From contig NC_087064.1 in NCBI RefSeq assembly GCF_963678635.1, positions 38,609,032-38,673,031 of the forward strand: DNA of 64,000 nucleotides, in the 5' to 3' direction. The notes under the pieces are model-generated. The model made no database searches. It saw nothing but the letters and a program-made list of their open reading frames with translations, and was not told the DNA's origin. Positions within the stretch are counted from its first letter, which is position 1. The number at the start of each line of letters is the position of its first letter. A program made the position numbers and the translations under genes. Origin of the DNA: Symsagittifera roscoffensis. Taxonomy: Eukaryota > Xenacoelomorpha > Acoela > Convolutidae. Positions 1 through 9,770 of the stretch are shown in pieces.

Positions 1-239
1 ATAGGCTGGCTGTGATAGGTTTTCCGTGTCGTTCAAGTAGGGATTCTGGGTCCTGTACAGATCCAGACAGTAGTAGTGGCTAAAAAATTCTAAAGTTTGA
101 AAAAAAAAACGTCGGAGGAAACGAGTTGAAGTGTCCTATTTGGACTTTGACAACGTGAAAAAAGTATGAATGCCATTCTTCGGCAAGTTTAACTTGAATT
201 TTTCAACCAGCGCAGCTCTTTTGAAAAATACGACAAAAC

Positions 240-640
240 CAAACAAGACTACTCGTATCAGGGCTGAAGCCCTGAATGTTCCGACTACATTTTAAGGTCT
301 ATGTAGCAAGGTGCATTGATGAATTTTTCGAAAATAAAGAAAAAAAACTATTTAAAAAAAAACATTTTTTTTTGAAAATTATCATCATCCCACACGCCAT
401 ATTAAGTACTACGTGATACCATTTGCTTCTAATAACGTATCAACTAAGATAAATAATTTGCTCCAACCAATTTGGAACGAATTATAAGATGGAATAAATA
501 TCTTAATTGTACCAAGTTGGCAATCTGAAAACCCCATAAGTTTACAAAAATTAACCACAAGTTAAATATCTTTTCAACTTTGAGTTCAAGAGAACAATAT
601 GACTGATTTTAAAAAAGAATCCATTAAAAATTCAAAGTTT
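240..640. repeat. Interspersed repeat, copy 1 (second copy at 58,005-59,050)
   Basis: The stretch beginning with an ACTCGTATCAGG-type motif, passing a shared 'CACACGCCATAT' block and a 'CCAACCAATTTGGAACG' block, matches 58,005-58,255 in the same order. Its downstream part (about 500-640) matches 58,890-59,050. The second copy is split by a ~630 bp insertion. No coding potential is visible. Bases 1-239 hold nothing I recognise. The family is unknown to me; it could be an old DNA transposon or a low-copy intergenic repeat. Confidence 0.6.
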
Positions 641-643
641 GTT

Positions 644-1016
644 TGGAGTATCATATTCACTAAATTCTATTTGAAAACTGAACTAATATTAAAGTTGAAT
701 AAATAGTAAAGTTAATAAGTTGTTGTGGGGTTAATAAAAATGTTAAGCAACTATAGTCTTTCCATGGTTTACAAAGAGTGAGTTAGATTTAGCACCGCAA
801 AACTGATGAACATAAAATACACGATTGGCAGATAGCTATTTCATAGCGATCAAACGATCAACATCAAGTGATTATAGGACAATTCGATTCAACCTCATGT
901 CCTTAAACACTTGGTGGTCAACACAATAGCACCCCATTTACTCTCTAGGAAATTTTCCTAGAAGATATGAATTTCATTTCACTATAAACAAAGAGTTTAA
1001 GAGTTATAAAAGTTCA
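644..1016 (-). repeat. Putative 3' LTR of the gypsy element
   Basis: About 370 bp lie beyond the pol tail. On the minus strand the piece would begin TGAACTTTTATAAC and end in an A/T-rich stretch near 644. The inner part (about 650-795) matches 9,645-9,770 and 22,740-22,870. Those copies lie upstream of gag leader sequence, where a 5' LTR should be. Finding the same sequence downstream of pol here and upstream of gag there is the main argument for an LTR. The outer ends are inferred, and no target-site duplication was found. Confidence 0.5.
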
Positions 1017-1030
1017 ACCTTCTTTTCATC
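1017..1030 (-). other. Candidate polypurine tract
   Basis: On the minus strand GATGAAAAGAAGGT lies immediately before the inferred LTR start (TGAAC). This is the position where Ty3/gypsy elements prime plus-strand DNA synthesis. The tract is short and A-rich, and the call depends on the inferred LTR boundary. Confidence 0.35.
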
Positions 1031-1079
1031 TAATAGTTTACTTCCCCAGAACTTGGTCTGGTTTATAAACCGCAAACAT

Positions 1080-2640
1080 AGATGTTTTCAACTTCCACCT
1101 TTTCACCTTGGCGACGGTGACAGCGTGTTCCCTGACGAAGGCGTAATATACCCAGGCAACACTGGAGTTTTCTGAAGCTTCTCCTTGCCTGATTTTCTCT
1201 TCCACACACTTACTGAGTGTTTTAGCGGACTGCCGAAGAACTGAGTTTGCCGCTTACTTCTGCTTGATGACCTGTTCGAACTATTTAGTACTTCTGAGTC
1301 TTTGTCTCCGTCTCCACTCCTTTTGCCTCGTTTCTTCTCTTGTCTAGATAGTCAAGAATTGGTCTGAGTTTCCATTTTGTCTGAGGTTTGAATTTCTCCA
1401 GACTTCTCCCCCTGCTTCTGTTCCGCCACTACTGAAGAAGTTACCAGGCCTGTTGCTTTCGCCCCTTCATTTTGCAGTGAAAACCTTGTCTTCTCCTCTA
1501 TCGGAACCGACATAATCGGGCAGTTTTCTGCATTGCTTTGATTCATATCTTGCACTTTCTCCAATGTGGGTACTGACGATATCGGACAGCTTTGCGCTAC
1601 ACTCTTGCTTGTTTCCTGCTCATTCTTTGCTACAATCGGCACTGATGATATCGGGCATTTGTTTGTCGTCTGAATTTCTGGCTCATTTACTCTCGGTACT
1701 GCCTGTATTTCATGTTCCGAGGACCTACTCGAAGATAGAGTTAAGTCTTTGATTCCGTGTTTGGAAAGTTTTGTAGTATATTTGGCAAGGCTGCATATCT
1801 GGCTGGTAAAGTTGGTCGATTCTTCTAGGATATCTTCGTCAATGATGTATACAGCTTCGTTGTGTTTGCCTTTAGTTTATCTAATTTCGTAAAAGGTCCC
1901 TCCCTATTCTCTGATTCTGAATCTTCTGTCAACGAAGACACCGGAGATATGTCTGGACTCGGCAGAATGTGTGCTGGTGGTCTGTTCGGTTTGCTCCCTC
2001 GGCGTGCTTGCGGCTGGTGTCTTTGAATCTAAATCTGAACAATGTATTGATTTGAATTTCGGTTTAAATGATATATCGTTCTTTCCCATTTTTTTTTCTT
2101 TTGGCTGTGTTATAAGTGTTGTTAGTAACTCAAAAGGTTTTTCCAATTAAAGCTTTTGAATAATGGCCGGCCTGGTTTCCTATCCAAAATCCTCCGATAA
2201 ATAACAGCATTCTCCAGATAATGCACTAGATCGAATTCAAGATTACTGGTTTTTGGCCTCTGAACTGGCGTCTCCTGTTGCACTCTAATTTTTAGTGTGA
2301 CTGGATTGAGATCGCTCCTGAGACTTGCTGGGGGAAGAGGGTTCCTATCTGTCAGCTTCATCAGCGTTTCTGATCCCTCCTTTTGTGTCAGATGCCTTTT
2401 ATGCTGTTTCCATTCGTTTGCCGCCTTTGCAAGATTCTTTAGGGCACTGATGCTATCTGGCTTTTCCGCTGACTACTTCAGTTTCAGTGAAAAACCTCTA
2501 CTTGCCATTGCCTTCTTCACCACCTTCAATCTGGTCCTTGAATTGGCTGATTCTCGCATTTCTTCTGCCTTCAGCATGGATTTCTCAAGCTTTTGTTGCT
2601 CTTGATTTAAAGAATGGATTTGTTTATCTCTAAAATTAGA
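1080..2640 (-). pseudogene. 3' coding tail of gypsy pol (downstream of integrase), with CPISSVP repeats
   Basis: Minus-strand open stretches continue past the integrase: about 2,640-2,400 (charged, helix-prone), 2,361-2,122, 2,146-1,904 and about 1,690-1,352. The 2,361-2,122 part includes a segment rich in P, V and R. The last stretch has three diverged repeats of about 22-25 residues, each containing CPISSVP or CPIMSVP. They are separated by polar Q/N/E/K-rich spacers. The region has no transmembrane or envelope-like segment, so I read it as an extended Pol C-terminus or a small accessory frame, not env. Frame breaks occur near 2,140 and 1,900. The function of the repeats is unknown. Confidence 0.5.
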
Positions 2641-2659
2641 CCAAAATGTATTTGGTTTC

Positions 2660-3483
2660 AGGCCATAATGAAGTTCAAGCGGAAACTTCTTTAGAAAACT
2701 ATGACGTGTTATATGAAAATCTTCTAATAATGATTTGACTGCTGATTGAATATCCTCAAAGTTTGGATTAACTGAGCCGAGAAACCAATTTCTTTTTCAG
2801 TGTCTAAATACACCTTTCCACCAATCCGCAACGGCGGTGATCGGCTACTCGGCAGAATGTTTGGTTATCCACTTAGATTTGCAAACTATTGGAAACGCAA
2901 TTTTTGAACTCAGTATACTAGTTTGTTCTTAAGTTCTGCGGTATGGGATGTTGGTGTATATAATTATTTAGAAATTTTTGCTGCCCAAATTTTTAGTAGC
3001 CATGGCAGATGGATATTGCGAAAACCGGTCAATTGCAATTAGAAAGAAATCTTTTTCCCTTTTGAATCAATCATGGGCTCTGCGAAGTCCATTTGAAGCT
3101 CTTCGTTTGGTCTGGAGAGATCTGACAGAGGTTCCTAAGAGTTGAATGATTGGGATGTTTTAAGGTTCTTACCATACCCGGAGCCTGATATGCAAGGTTG
3201 GCATACGTCTGCGATTTCTCCGTGCATATTTGGCCACCAGAGAATTTGTGTAGCATCCACCACGGTTTCCTGACCTGGGTGTATCCTTTGCAGTCGAGAA
3301 AATAACAGCCTTCCACAGAGAAGTAGAAATCACCACCCGGTTGTCAATGATGACACAGTCGTTGATCACTGATGCATCATCCAAGAAATTGGCCATGTAG
3401 CTGCCCAGTCGTGGGAACACCTCTGTGTCGTTTGATAGAATATGCTTCCTTACTTGTACTAACTGACTGTCTTCAGTTGTCAA
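2660..3483 (-). pseudogene. Ty3/gypsy integrase (zinc-binding part and catalytic core), broken
   Basis: From the N-terminal side on the minus strand: an HPGQET motif and a WWPNM...C..C pattern (about 3,290-3,190) typical of the gypsy integrase zinc-binding domain. Then comes ELQMDFAEP with the first catalytic Asp, and FLIAIDRFSQYPSAMAT (about 3,040-2,990). A GLVERC motif near 2,830 carries the expected Glu. A PLELHYGLKPNT motif near 2,670 is typical of invertebrate gypsy integrase C-termini. Several stops and at least two frame changes make it non-functional. The region of the second Asp (about 2,940) is too degraded to read. Confidence 0.8.
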
Positions 3484-3489
3484 CGCCCC

Positions 3490-4367
3490 CTGTAGATCCG
3501 CAACTAGAATGTTTTGGAGTCCTGTTGTGAAAGACTTCTTGCCTGGCTCGAAATCTTGTTGACTCTCACCGAAGACGACACCCGATTCGCCCTGAAGTTC
3601 GAAAGTGTTCTGGCATAGTTTGTCTTTTTTCTGTTGACTTGTTGCACTCTCTTTCGTTTCCTGTTTGTATTGAGAGTTTCTACTGGCTGTCTAGAATCAG
3701 CCCTACTTCTTGCTTTGATTGTGTTTTTCCTGTGACTTATTTGAGACAAAAATTTTTGAGTTTACTGGTATCAAAGAGTTTAAGCTGATGAGATTTAGAT
3801 GTAAAGTCGGAGACAAGGATTTCTGTATGTTTCTGACAGAATATAGTTTTGCCTCCTCTGATTGGTTGGGTTTGGCTCGGGCGCCCTCTCGTGGTGATCT
3901 CGTTAGATGCGGCAAAACTTCCGCCGCATGTAGTTTCGCCCTCTGGTGGTGAATTGCAAATTTGCAAAAACTGTTTTGTTTAGTTAAAATATTGGCCGCG
4001 TATAAAATTCCGATATGTACATGAGAGATGTGGTTTTGCATAAATTAATCTAATTGGCTAATGAAAAAATGGCATGATAAAGCGCCCTCTTGCGGATGTA
4101 ATTTTGTATAATCGATTAAGATTGGAAGAGTTTTGCGCCGCCTATATCGATTGATGCTTCTATCTCAATGATTTGAATGCTTAAGGTCTTTGTACATAAC
4201 AGCGTCGCCCTCCGCCGGCAATCGGGAAACTGTTTGCAGTATTTTGTCTAAATTTACGCTGAAAATTTTTTTTTGGGTTATAGACTGTTCGTCTCTGGAT
4301 GGGCTTGAATTAACTAAACTTTTTCATGATCTAAAAGGATTTTTTTTGGCGTATTGATCGCCCTTTA
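3490..4367 (-). pseudogene. Long RNase H-integrase linker of gypsy pol, with CGCCCTCT motifs
   Basis: About 880 bp separate RNase H from integrase. The integrase-side third (3,749-3,504) is open and encodes a basic segment including NTNRKRKRVQQVNR, which resembles a nuclear-localisation signal. The middle (about 4,041-3,703) is open in a frame that is also open in the copy at 24,136-23,858. The RNase H-side part encodes a short stretch ending EIEASIDTGGA in the copies at 12,859-12,668 and 21,980-21,705. The segment also carries several CGCCCTCTnGnGG-like words. It is present at the same place in two independent copies, so it belongs to the element. Whether all of it is translated is unclear. 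Confidence 0.5.
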
Positions 4368-4802
4368 TCACTCATCCAAATTCTCAATGGCCTTAACTAA
4401 GAAATGCTCATCGTATATTGAAGTAGGTGGTGCCTCAAACTTATGGATTCTCGACAAGTAACTAGCCATTCTTATTAGAGCGCCTGTAATGTGGAATATT
4501 GAGTTTTCAAATGGCAACATTCTCTCTGCCCATTTTCTGCGGTTTGAACATTCACTCTGCGGTTCGAATTTGAAATTGGTTGCCCAGCTAATAGTTTCTG
4601 AAACATTTGCATTATTAAAAGACTGCGAGCAATTCCAGCTCGTTTGTGCTATATTTTGCTCAGCTGTATGCAGAAGCCTTGGAGTGAGGGCGATTGATAC
4701 CCATTTGTCCCGTTCTAACTTTAGCTCCAACGCTGCTCCCAACCCCTTGTGACTTGCGTCACATTTACCCCTGCATTGATTGGATGCATCGTAATGGTAC
4801 AT
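4368..4802 (-). pseudogene. Ty3/gypsy RNase H domain
   Basis: A 144-codon open stretch contains CDASHKGLGAALE, with the catalytic Asp of the first RNase H strand. It ends with WAERMLPFE and RMASYLSR, corresponding to the C-terminal RNase H block. The middle is altered: the DHRAIVTALT block seen at about 26,440-26,620 is missing and replaced by unrelated residues. In all copies I can read, the last motif is MASYLSR where most gypsy elements have an Asp (ADxLSR). No start codon is expected here, since this is an internal part of Pol. Confidence 0.8.
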
Positions 4803-4904
4803 TTTAGGTATGTTGGCATTCGATTCTAATATCTTTTGAAAAGCGTGGTTTGCTTTTGTACTCCAGATGGACTTTTTTTGTTGTCTGCTTTTAGTGATGG
4901 TCGC

Positions 4905-5770
4905 AGTCGCTCAGTTTTTTTTTAGATTAGGAATAAATCTGTACATTTGATTCAAGGAACGCATAAAAGATCTGAACTGTTTCAGAAATTTTTGTGGTTG
5001 TAGAGCCATCACTGCTTCTGACTTTGAGTTTTTTGGTCTTATTCCTGTATCGTTGATCTCGAATCCCAGCCAGGTTAGGTTGATTTTTGCGAATTCGAAA
5101 TTACTCAATTTTAACGCAAATCTTTCTTTGTCTAACATCGATGATTCTTTTTCAAACATTTCGTTATGGCTGGTAATTGATCATTTCGACACTATTAAGA
5201 TATGATCTATGAAACAGATTACTGTAATCCTCAAATTGTGTTGTCCATCGGCTTTTGAAATTCCTTCGGCATGTCTGTTAATCGATTAAATCCGGTTCTA
5301 AACCTGTTATTCCTTTAAATTCTCACATAATATGCTGAAGTTTTTTGACCGATTCATCTAATTGGCCTTCTAATTTGCATGTGATAATCTCAGCCGCAGA
5401 AAATAGGGATTGGGAAAACATTGGTTTCGCGTCAATTGCTAACTTCACTGTGCCATCTTTTCTTGCAGTGATCAGTACCAGAGCTACGAAGTGATCACTT
5501 GTGCACTTTTCTAGCTTTACTACGTGGCGTCCCTTTATAAGTTTCTTGATTTATGCTCCTGTTTTTGCTTGAATATGGATTGGCATCCTTCTGCCTTTTT
5601 CCTGATTTGGAATGTGAGGTGATTTGAATATTTTGAACAACTTGTGGTTCTTTGATCGTCATAACGTTTTCAATACGTTATTGTCTTGCTTGACATTTTG
5701 ATTCTTCTAAAACCGTGTTTCAGCTAATTTGTGGTCTTCATCTTCTAAAGTTGCGTTGACTGGATTTTTA
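4905..5770 (-). pseudogene. Ty3/gypsy reverse transcriptase, catalytically altered
   Basis: On the minus strand the N-terminal part (about 5,560-5,420) reads as the VITAKKDGTVKLAIDAKP block. The catalytic YxDD box (about 5,205) reads FIDH, and the thumb region (5,159-4,911) has INLTWLGFEI, GIRPKN and FRSFMRSLNQMYRFIPNL. The second catalytic Asp is replaced by His, and the frame is broken near 5,160 and elsewhere. The first conserved block and the connection agree with Ty3/gypsy rather than copia or LINE reverse transcriptases. Confidence 0.8.
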
Positions 5771-5879
5771 GGAGGCTTTAGCTCTGTTGTTACTTTTCCC
5801 AGTTTTGGTTGGATGTCTAAACCTAATAGGCATCTGGTCCTAATCTCAGAGATTTAGATTTTTGCACCTTAAAGTTTCC

Positions 5880-6082
5880 AGCCGTTCGAGCAACTATCGA
5901 TTTCTAACGTCCCATAGAGTTTTGTAGGCATGTGGTTATAATCAACGTAGGTTGTGCTTATCGGGTTCTTATCCAGAGATGGAAATCTTGCGTTAAGATT
6001 TTTAGCTAACAATAGTTCTGCCGTACGTTTGTTAACGAACAAATCTGGACTCCCAGTGTCGACAGTGGCGCTGAAAAATGAG
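5880..6082 (-). pseudogene. Retroviral-type aspartic protease
   Basis: On the minus strand the sequence runs GSFFSATVDTGSPDLFVN and continues for about 60 codons. DTGS is the active-site motif of retropepsins. The frame is the same as the zinc-knuckle frame upstream but separated from it by a single in-frame stop at about 6,085. A flap motif cannot be identified with confidence. This region is missing from all of the gag-RT fused derivatives downstream in the window. Confidence 0.65.
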
Positions 6083-6084
6083 CC

Positions 6085-7130
6085 TCATGATTTCAAAGTT
6101 GCTCGGAGAAACTTAGTGTTGTCTGTGGCGGAGTTACTTACATCTAAACTTTTGAACACTTTCGTCTGAATAGATAATTTAGAGGTTTTTAGGACCAAAT
6201 AGATCTCATCATTTTCTGCGTCTAGAAAGTTGTTATCTTCCTTGTCCAGCTCCCGTTGTTCGACGTTGGCAACTTGCGTGCTGTTACAGCATTTAGCGAA
6301 ACTTCCCTTTTTTCCGCAACTTTTGCATATTGTTCCCCTGGCTTGACATTTCGCCTTTTGTTTGCGTGTGAGTCTCTTTCCACAGAAACAGCATGGTTTC
6401 ATTTGGATCGTTAATTGGTCTGTGTCTTGATGAGGTTTTGATTTAAAATGTTCTTTCCCTAGCGCTCTGTTCAGTCTGTTTTCAACATTGTTTTTTAGCT
6501 TGGATGGACTTTAGTGGTTCTTGTTTTACCGGAAGTTGATTAGAGGAATTGATTAGAGGATTTGATGAAAGTCGTCGAGTTGTTTGCTGTAGACGGGTTC
6601 TGCTTTTGGAGTGTGATAGCTGGTAGGTAGCTTTTCTCCTGTAGCATTGCCCATTTGAGGGTTTCATCTACTGTGATTCTTGGTCTAATACAGAGCTCTC
6701 TTTGTATGTCAAAGAATCTCATTTTTGCGATAAATACATCGAGCATGACTTCCTTTTCGAAATCCTCGGTCCATTCGCACTTAGAGGCTTACCCTGCGAG
6801 GCGAAGATAAAAAATTCAAGATTTTCACTTTCTCCATGTGATGCGTTTTAAATCTGCATCCTTTCGATGATACAATTTTTCTCACCTTTGAATAATTGTT
6901 CACAAGCATCGTGGAAAATATTATTTTTCCTGAATTGAGATTTTTGTGTGCATGTTGTTGCAAAACTATCTTCTTCCCTTCTTTTCATAGGGCAAAGACT
7001 AATCTTGATTTTATTCGTGCATCTGCTTCGTGGTAGTAGACATTTGGGCTTATTTTGGGTCCCTTCTTCCGTCATTCTCCGTTTGCTTCGTTTTTTTTTC
7101 GACTTCTGCTTCTTTCCTTGCGATCCTATT
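6085..7130 (-). pseudogene. Gypsy gag: capsid and zinc-knuckle regions
   Basis: The capsid-like part is about 7,100-6,540, over at least three frames. It includes FHDACEQLF..EKN and then DVFIAKMRFFDIQREL...TVDETLKWAMLQEKSY, the latter typical of a gypsy capsid C-terminal half. The nucleocapsid (6,402-6,270) has two cysteine clusters, CCFCGK and CKSCGKKGSFAKCC. The second has the CX2CX4 to C spacing of a CCHC knuckle but with Ser where the zinc-binding His is expected. At 7,130 the gag sequence stops abruptly and is joined to RNase H sequence, so the true N-terminus is absent here. Confidence 0.65.
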
Positions 7131-9612
7131 GCGTCACATTTAACGCTGCATTGATTGAATGCATCGTAATGGTACATTTTAGGAATGTTTGCATTCAATT
7201 CTAATATATTTTGAAAAGCGTTGTTTGCTTTTGTACTCAAAATGAAGTTTTTTTTGTTGTTTGATTTTAGTGATGGTCGCGGTGGCTCAGTGTAGTTTAT
7301 AGATTAGGAATAAATCTGAACATGTGATTCAATATACCCATAAAAGATCTGAGCTGTTTCAGAGATTTTGGTGGTTGTAGAGCCATCACCTACCCAGCCA
7401 GGTTAGGTTGATTTTTGTGAATTCGCATTTACTCATTTTTAACGCAAATCTTTCTTTGTCTAATTTTGATAAATTTTTTTCAAATATTTCATTATGACTG
7501 GTAGTTGATCCTTTCGACACTAGTGATAAAAGATCTATGAAACAGGTTACTATATTCCTCAAGTTGTGTTGTCCATTGCCTTTTGAAAATCCTTCGGCAT
7601 GTCTGTTAATCGATTAAATCTGGTTCTAAATCTGTATATTCCTTTAAATTCTCAAATAAAATGCTGAAGTTTTTTAACCGATTCATCTAATTGGCCTTCT
7701 GATTTGCACGTGATAATTTGAGCCGCAGAATTTAAGGGTTCTAATAGATTTTGGCATTTGAAATTTATTTTTGTAGATTTGAGAAAATATCGGTTTCGCG
7801 TCAATTGCTAATTTCATTGTGCCATCTTTTTTTGCAGTTATCACAACCAGAGCTACCAATTGATCACTTGTGCACTTGTCTAGCTTTACCAAATGGCCTT
7901 CCTTTTAAAGTTTCTTGATTCGTTGTTTTTAGTCTTTCTCTTTCTCCATATGATGCGTTGTAAATCTGCATCCTTTCGATGATATAATTTTTCTCATCTT
8001 TGAATAATTGTACACAAGCATCGTGGAGAAAATTGTTTTTCCTGAGTTGAGATTTTTGTGTGCGTGTTGTTGCAAAAATATCTTTTTCCCTTCTTTTCAG
8101 GGGCAAAGAATAATCTTGATTTTATTCGTGCGTCTGCTTCGTGGTAGTAGACATTTGGGCTCATTTTGGGTCCCTTCTTCCGTCATTCTCCGTTTGCTTC
8201 GTTTTTTTTTTGACTTCTGCTTCTTTTTATTTGCGATCCTATTGCGTCACCTTTAAGACTGCATTGATTGGATGTATCGTAATGGTACATTTTAGGAATG
8301 CTTGCATTCAATTCTAATATATTTTGAAAAGCGTTGTTTGCTTTTGTACTCAAAATGAAGTTTTTTTGTTGTTTGATTTTAGTGATGGTCGCGGTGGCTC
8401 AGTGTAGTTTTTAGATTAGGAAAAAAATCTGAACATGTGATTCAATATACCCATAAACGATCTGAGCTGTTTCAGAGATTTTGGTGGTTGTAGAGCCATC
8501 ACTGCTTCTATCTTTCGGTCTAATTCTTGTATTGTCGATTTCGAATCCCAGTCAGGTTAGGTTGATTTTTGTGAATTCGCGTTTACTCATTTTTATCGCA
8601 AATCTTTCTTTGTCTTATTTTGATAAAAATTTTTTCAAATATTTCATTATGACTGGTAATTGATCCTTTCGACACTATTGAGATATGATCTATGATACAG
8701 ATTACTGTATTCGTCAAATTGTGTTGTCCATTGCCTTTTGAAAATCCTTCGGCATGTCTATTAATCGATTAAATCCGGTTCTAAATCTGTATATTCCTTT
8801 CAATTCTCACATAATATGCTGAAGTTTTTTGACCGATTCATCTAATTGGCCTTCTGATTTGCACGTGATAATTTGAAGGTTCTAATAGACTTTGGCATTT
8901 GAAATTTTTCTTTGTAGATTTAAGAAAATATCGGTTTCGCGTCAATTGCTAACTTCACTGTGCCATCCTTTTTTGCAGTGATCACAACCAGAGCTACAAA
9001 TTGATCACTTGTGCACTTGTCTAGCTTTACTATATGACCTTCCTTTTTAAGTTTCTTGATTCGTTGTTTTTAGACTTTTTCTTTCTCCATATGATGCGTT
9101 GTAAATCTGAAACTTTTCGATGATATCGTTTTTCTCATCTTTGAATAATTGTTCACAAGCATCGTGGAAAAAAATTTTTTTTTTTCCTGAGTTGAAATTT
9201 TTGTGTGCGTGTTATTGCAAAAATATCTTCTTCCCTTTTTTTCATAGGGCAAAGAATAAGCTTGATTTTATTCGTGCGTCTGCTTTGTGGTAGAAGACAT
9301 TTGGGTTTATTTTGGGTCCCTTCTTCCGTCATTTTCCGTTTGCTTCGTTTATTTTTCTGACTTCTGCTTTATTCCTTGCGATCATTTTGTCCGCTTCCAC
9401 TGTTGATTCTGAAGTTGGAGTATGTTCTGGTTTTGTCGGAGGGTCTTCATGTACCGGTGCTGTGTCTGATATACGATATTCGGGTCAGAATTCTCCTTCA
9501 GTGATACGGCAAGGAGACCTACCCATACCTCCCACGGATTTGGAGGTTCGGCTGACGGCTTACCCCAAATTGATGGGACTCCTAGCAGTTCCGTCCGGTC
9601 TTTAGAAGAAGA
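7131..9612 (-). mobile_element. Tandem array of chimeric gypsy units (RT + gag), ~1.11-1.14 kb period
   Basis: Unit 1 runs 7,131-8,243 and unit 2 runs 8,244 to about 9,390. A gag end and leader follow to 9,612. Each unit has an RNase H start (CDA codons) and RT sequence, then an RT-to-gag joint (7,920/7,921 and 9,061/9,062) and capsid-like sequence. The RNase H-to-gag joint occurs at 7,130/7,131 and 8,243/8,244. The RT box reads FIDL near 7,527 and IIDH near 8,688. A ~48 bp deletion near 7,390 marks a subfamily also found near 10,985, 13,607, 27,023 and 36,281. All units are on the minus strand. None has a usable pol frame. Confidence 0.7.
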
Positions 9613-9628
9613 AATGTTGGCTGCGCCA
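9613..9628 (-). other. Candidate primer-binding site
   Basis: On the minus strand TGGCGCAGCCAACATT directly follows a CCCA that would end the LTR. This is the position and TGG start expected of a tRNA-primed binding site. A decayed copy is at about 22,712-22,727. I cannot name the tRNA. Confidence 0.4.
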
Positions 9629-9770
9629 TGGGATTTCCCTAAATCTTATCTGAAAATTGAACTAATAATAAAGTTAAATTAATAGTAAAATTAATAAGTA
9701 GATATGGAAAAAATGGAACTGTTGAGCATCTGTAATTTTTCAATAGTTTACGAAGAGTGAGTTAGATTTA
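9629..9770 (-). repeat. Partial LTR shared between two gypsy fragments
   Basis: This matches 650-795 of the reference copy. It lies between gag leader (lower coordinates) and integrase (higher coordinates). On the minus strand it is therefore downstream of one element and upstream of the next, as in head-to-tail elements sharing an LTR. The integrase-side end is truncated: it joins integrase sequence directly near 9,771, skipping what corresponds to about 795-2,757 of the reference copy. Confidence 0.5.

Larger units (their letters stand above)
644..7130 (-). mobile_element. Ty3/gypsy-type LTR retrotransposon, most complete copy, degenerate
   Basis: Read on the minus strand, the order is gag (7,130-6,085), aspartic protease (about 6,080-5,880), reverse transcriptase (5,770-4,905), RNase H (4,802-4,368), a long linker (4,367-3,490), integrase (3,483-2,660), a 3' coding tail (2,640-1,080) and a putative 3' LTR (1,016-644). 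RNase H before integrase is the Ty3/gypsy (Metaviridae) order. Every domain is spread over several frames with stops, so this is a dead copy. It has no 5' LTR of its own at the gag side; there it runs into an array of fragments. It serves as the reference for all other fragments in the window, which lie on the same strand. Confidence 0.85.

Noticed and set aside
1080-2640. Envelope gene downstream of pol, as in gypsy-like errantiviruses
   Set aside because: No signal peptide, transmembrane segment or cleavage-site pattern; the region continues as polar, repeat-containing sequence.
3737-3967. Alternative 76-codon frame in the linker
   Set aside because: The other frame (3,703-4,041) is also open in the second copy, while this one is not preserved there over the same length.
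4489-4752. Plus-strand open stretches over the gypsy domains (also 2,297-2,605, 6,948-7,154, 8,008-8,256 and others)
   Set aside because: They are antisense shadows of RNase H, pol-tail and gag coding on the minus strand.
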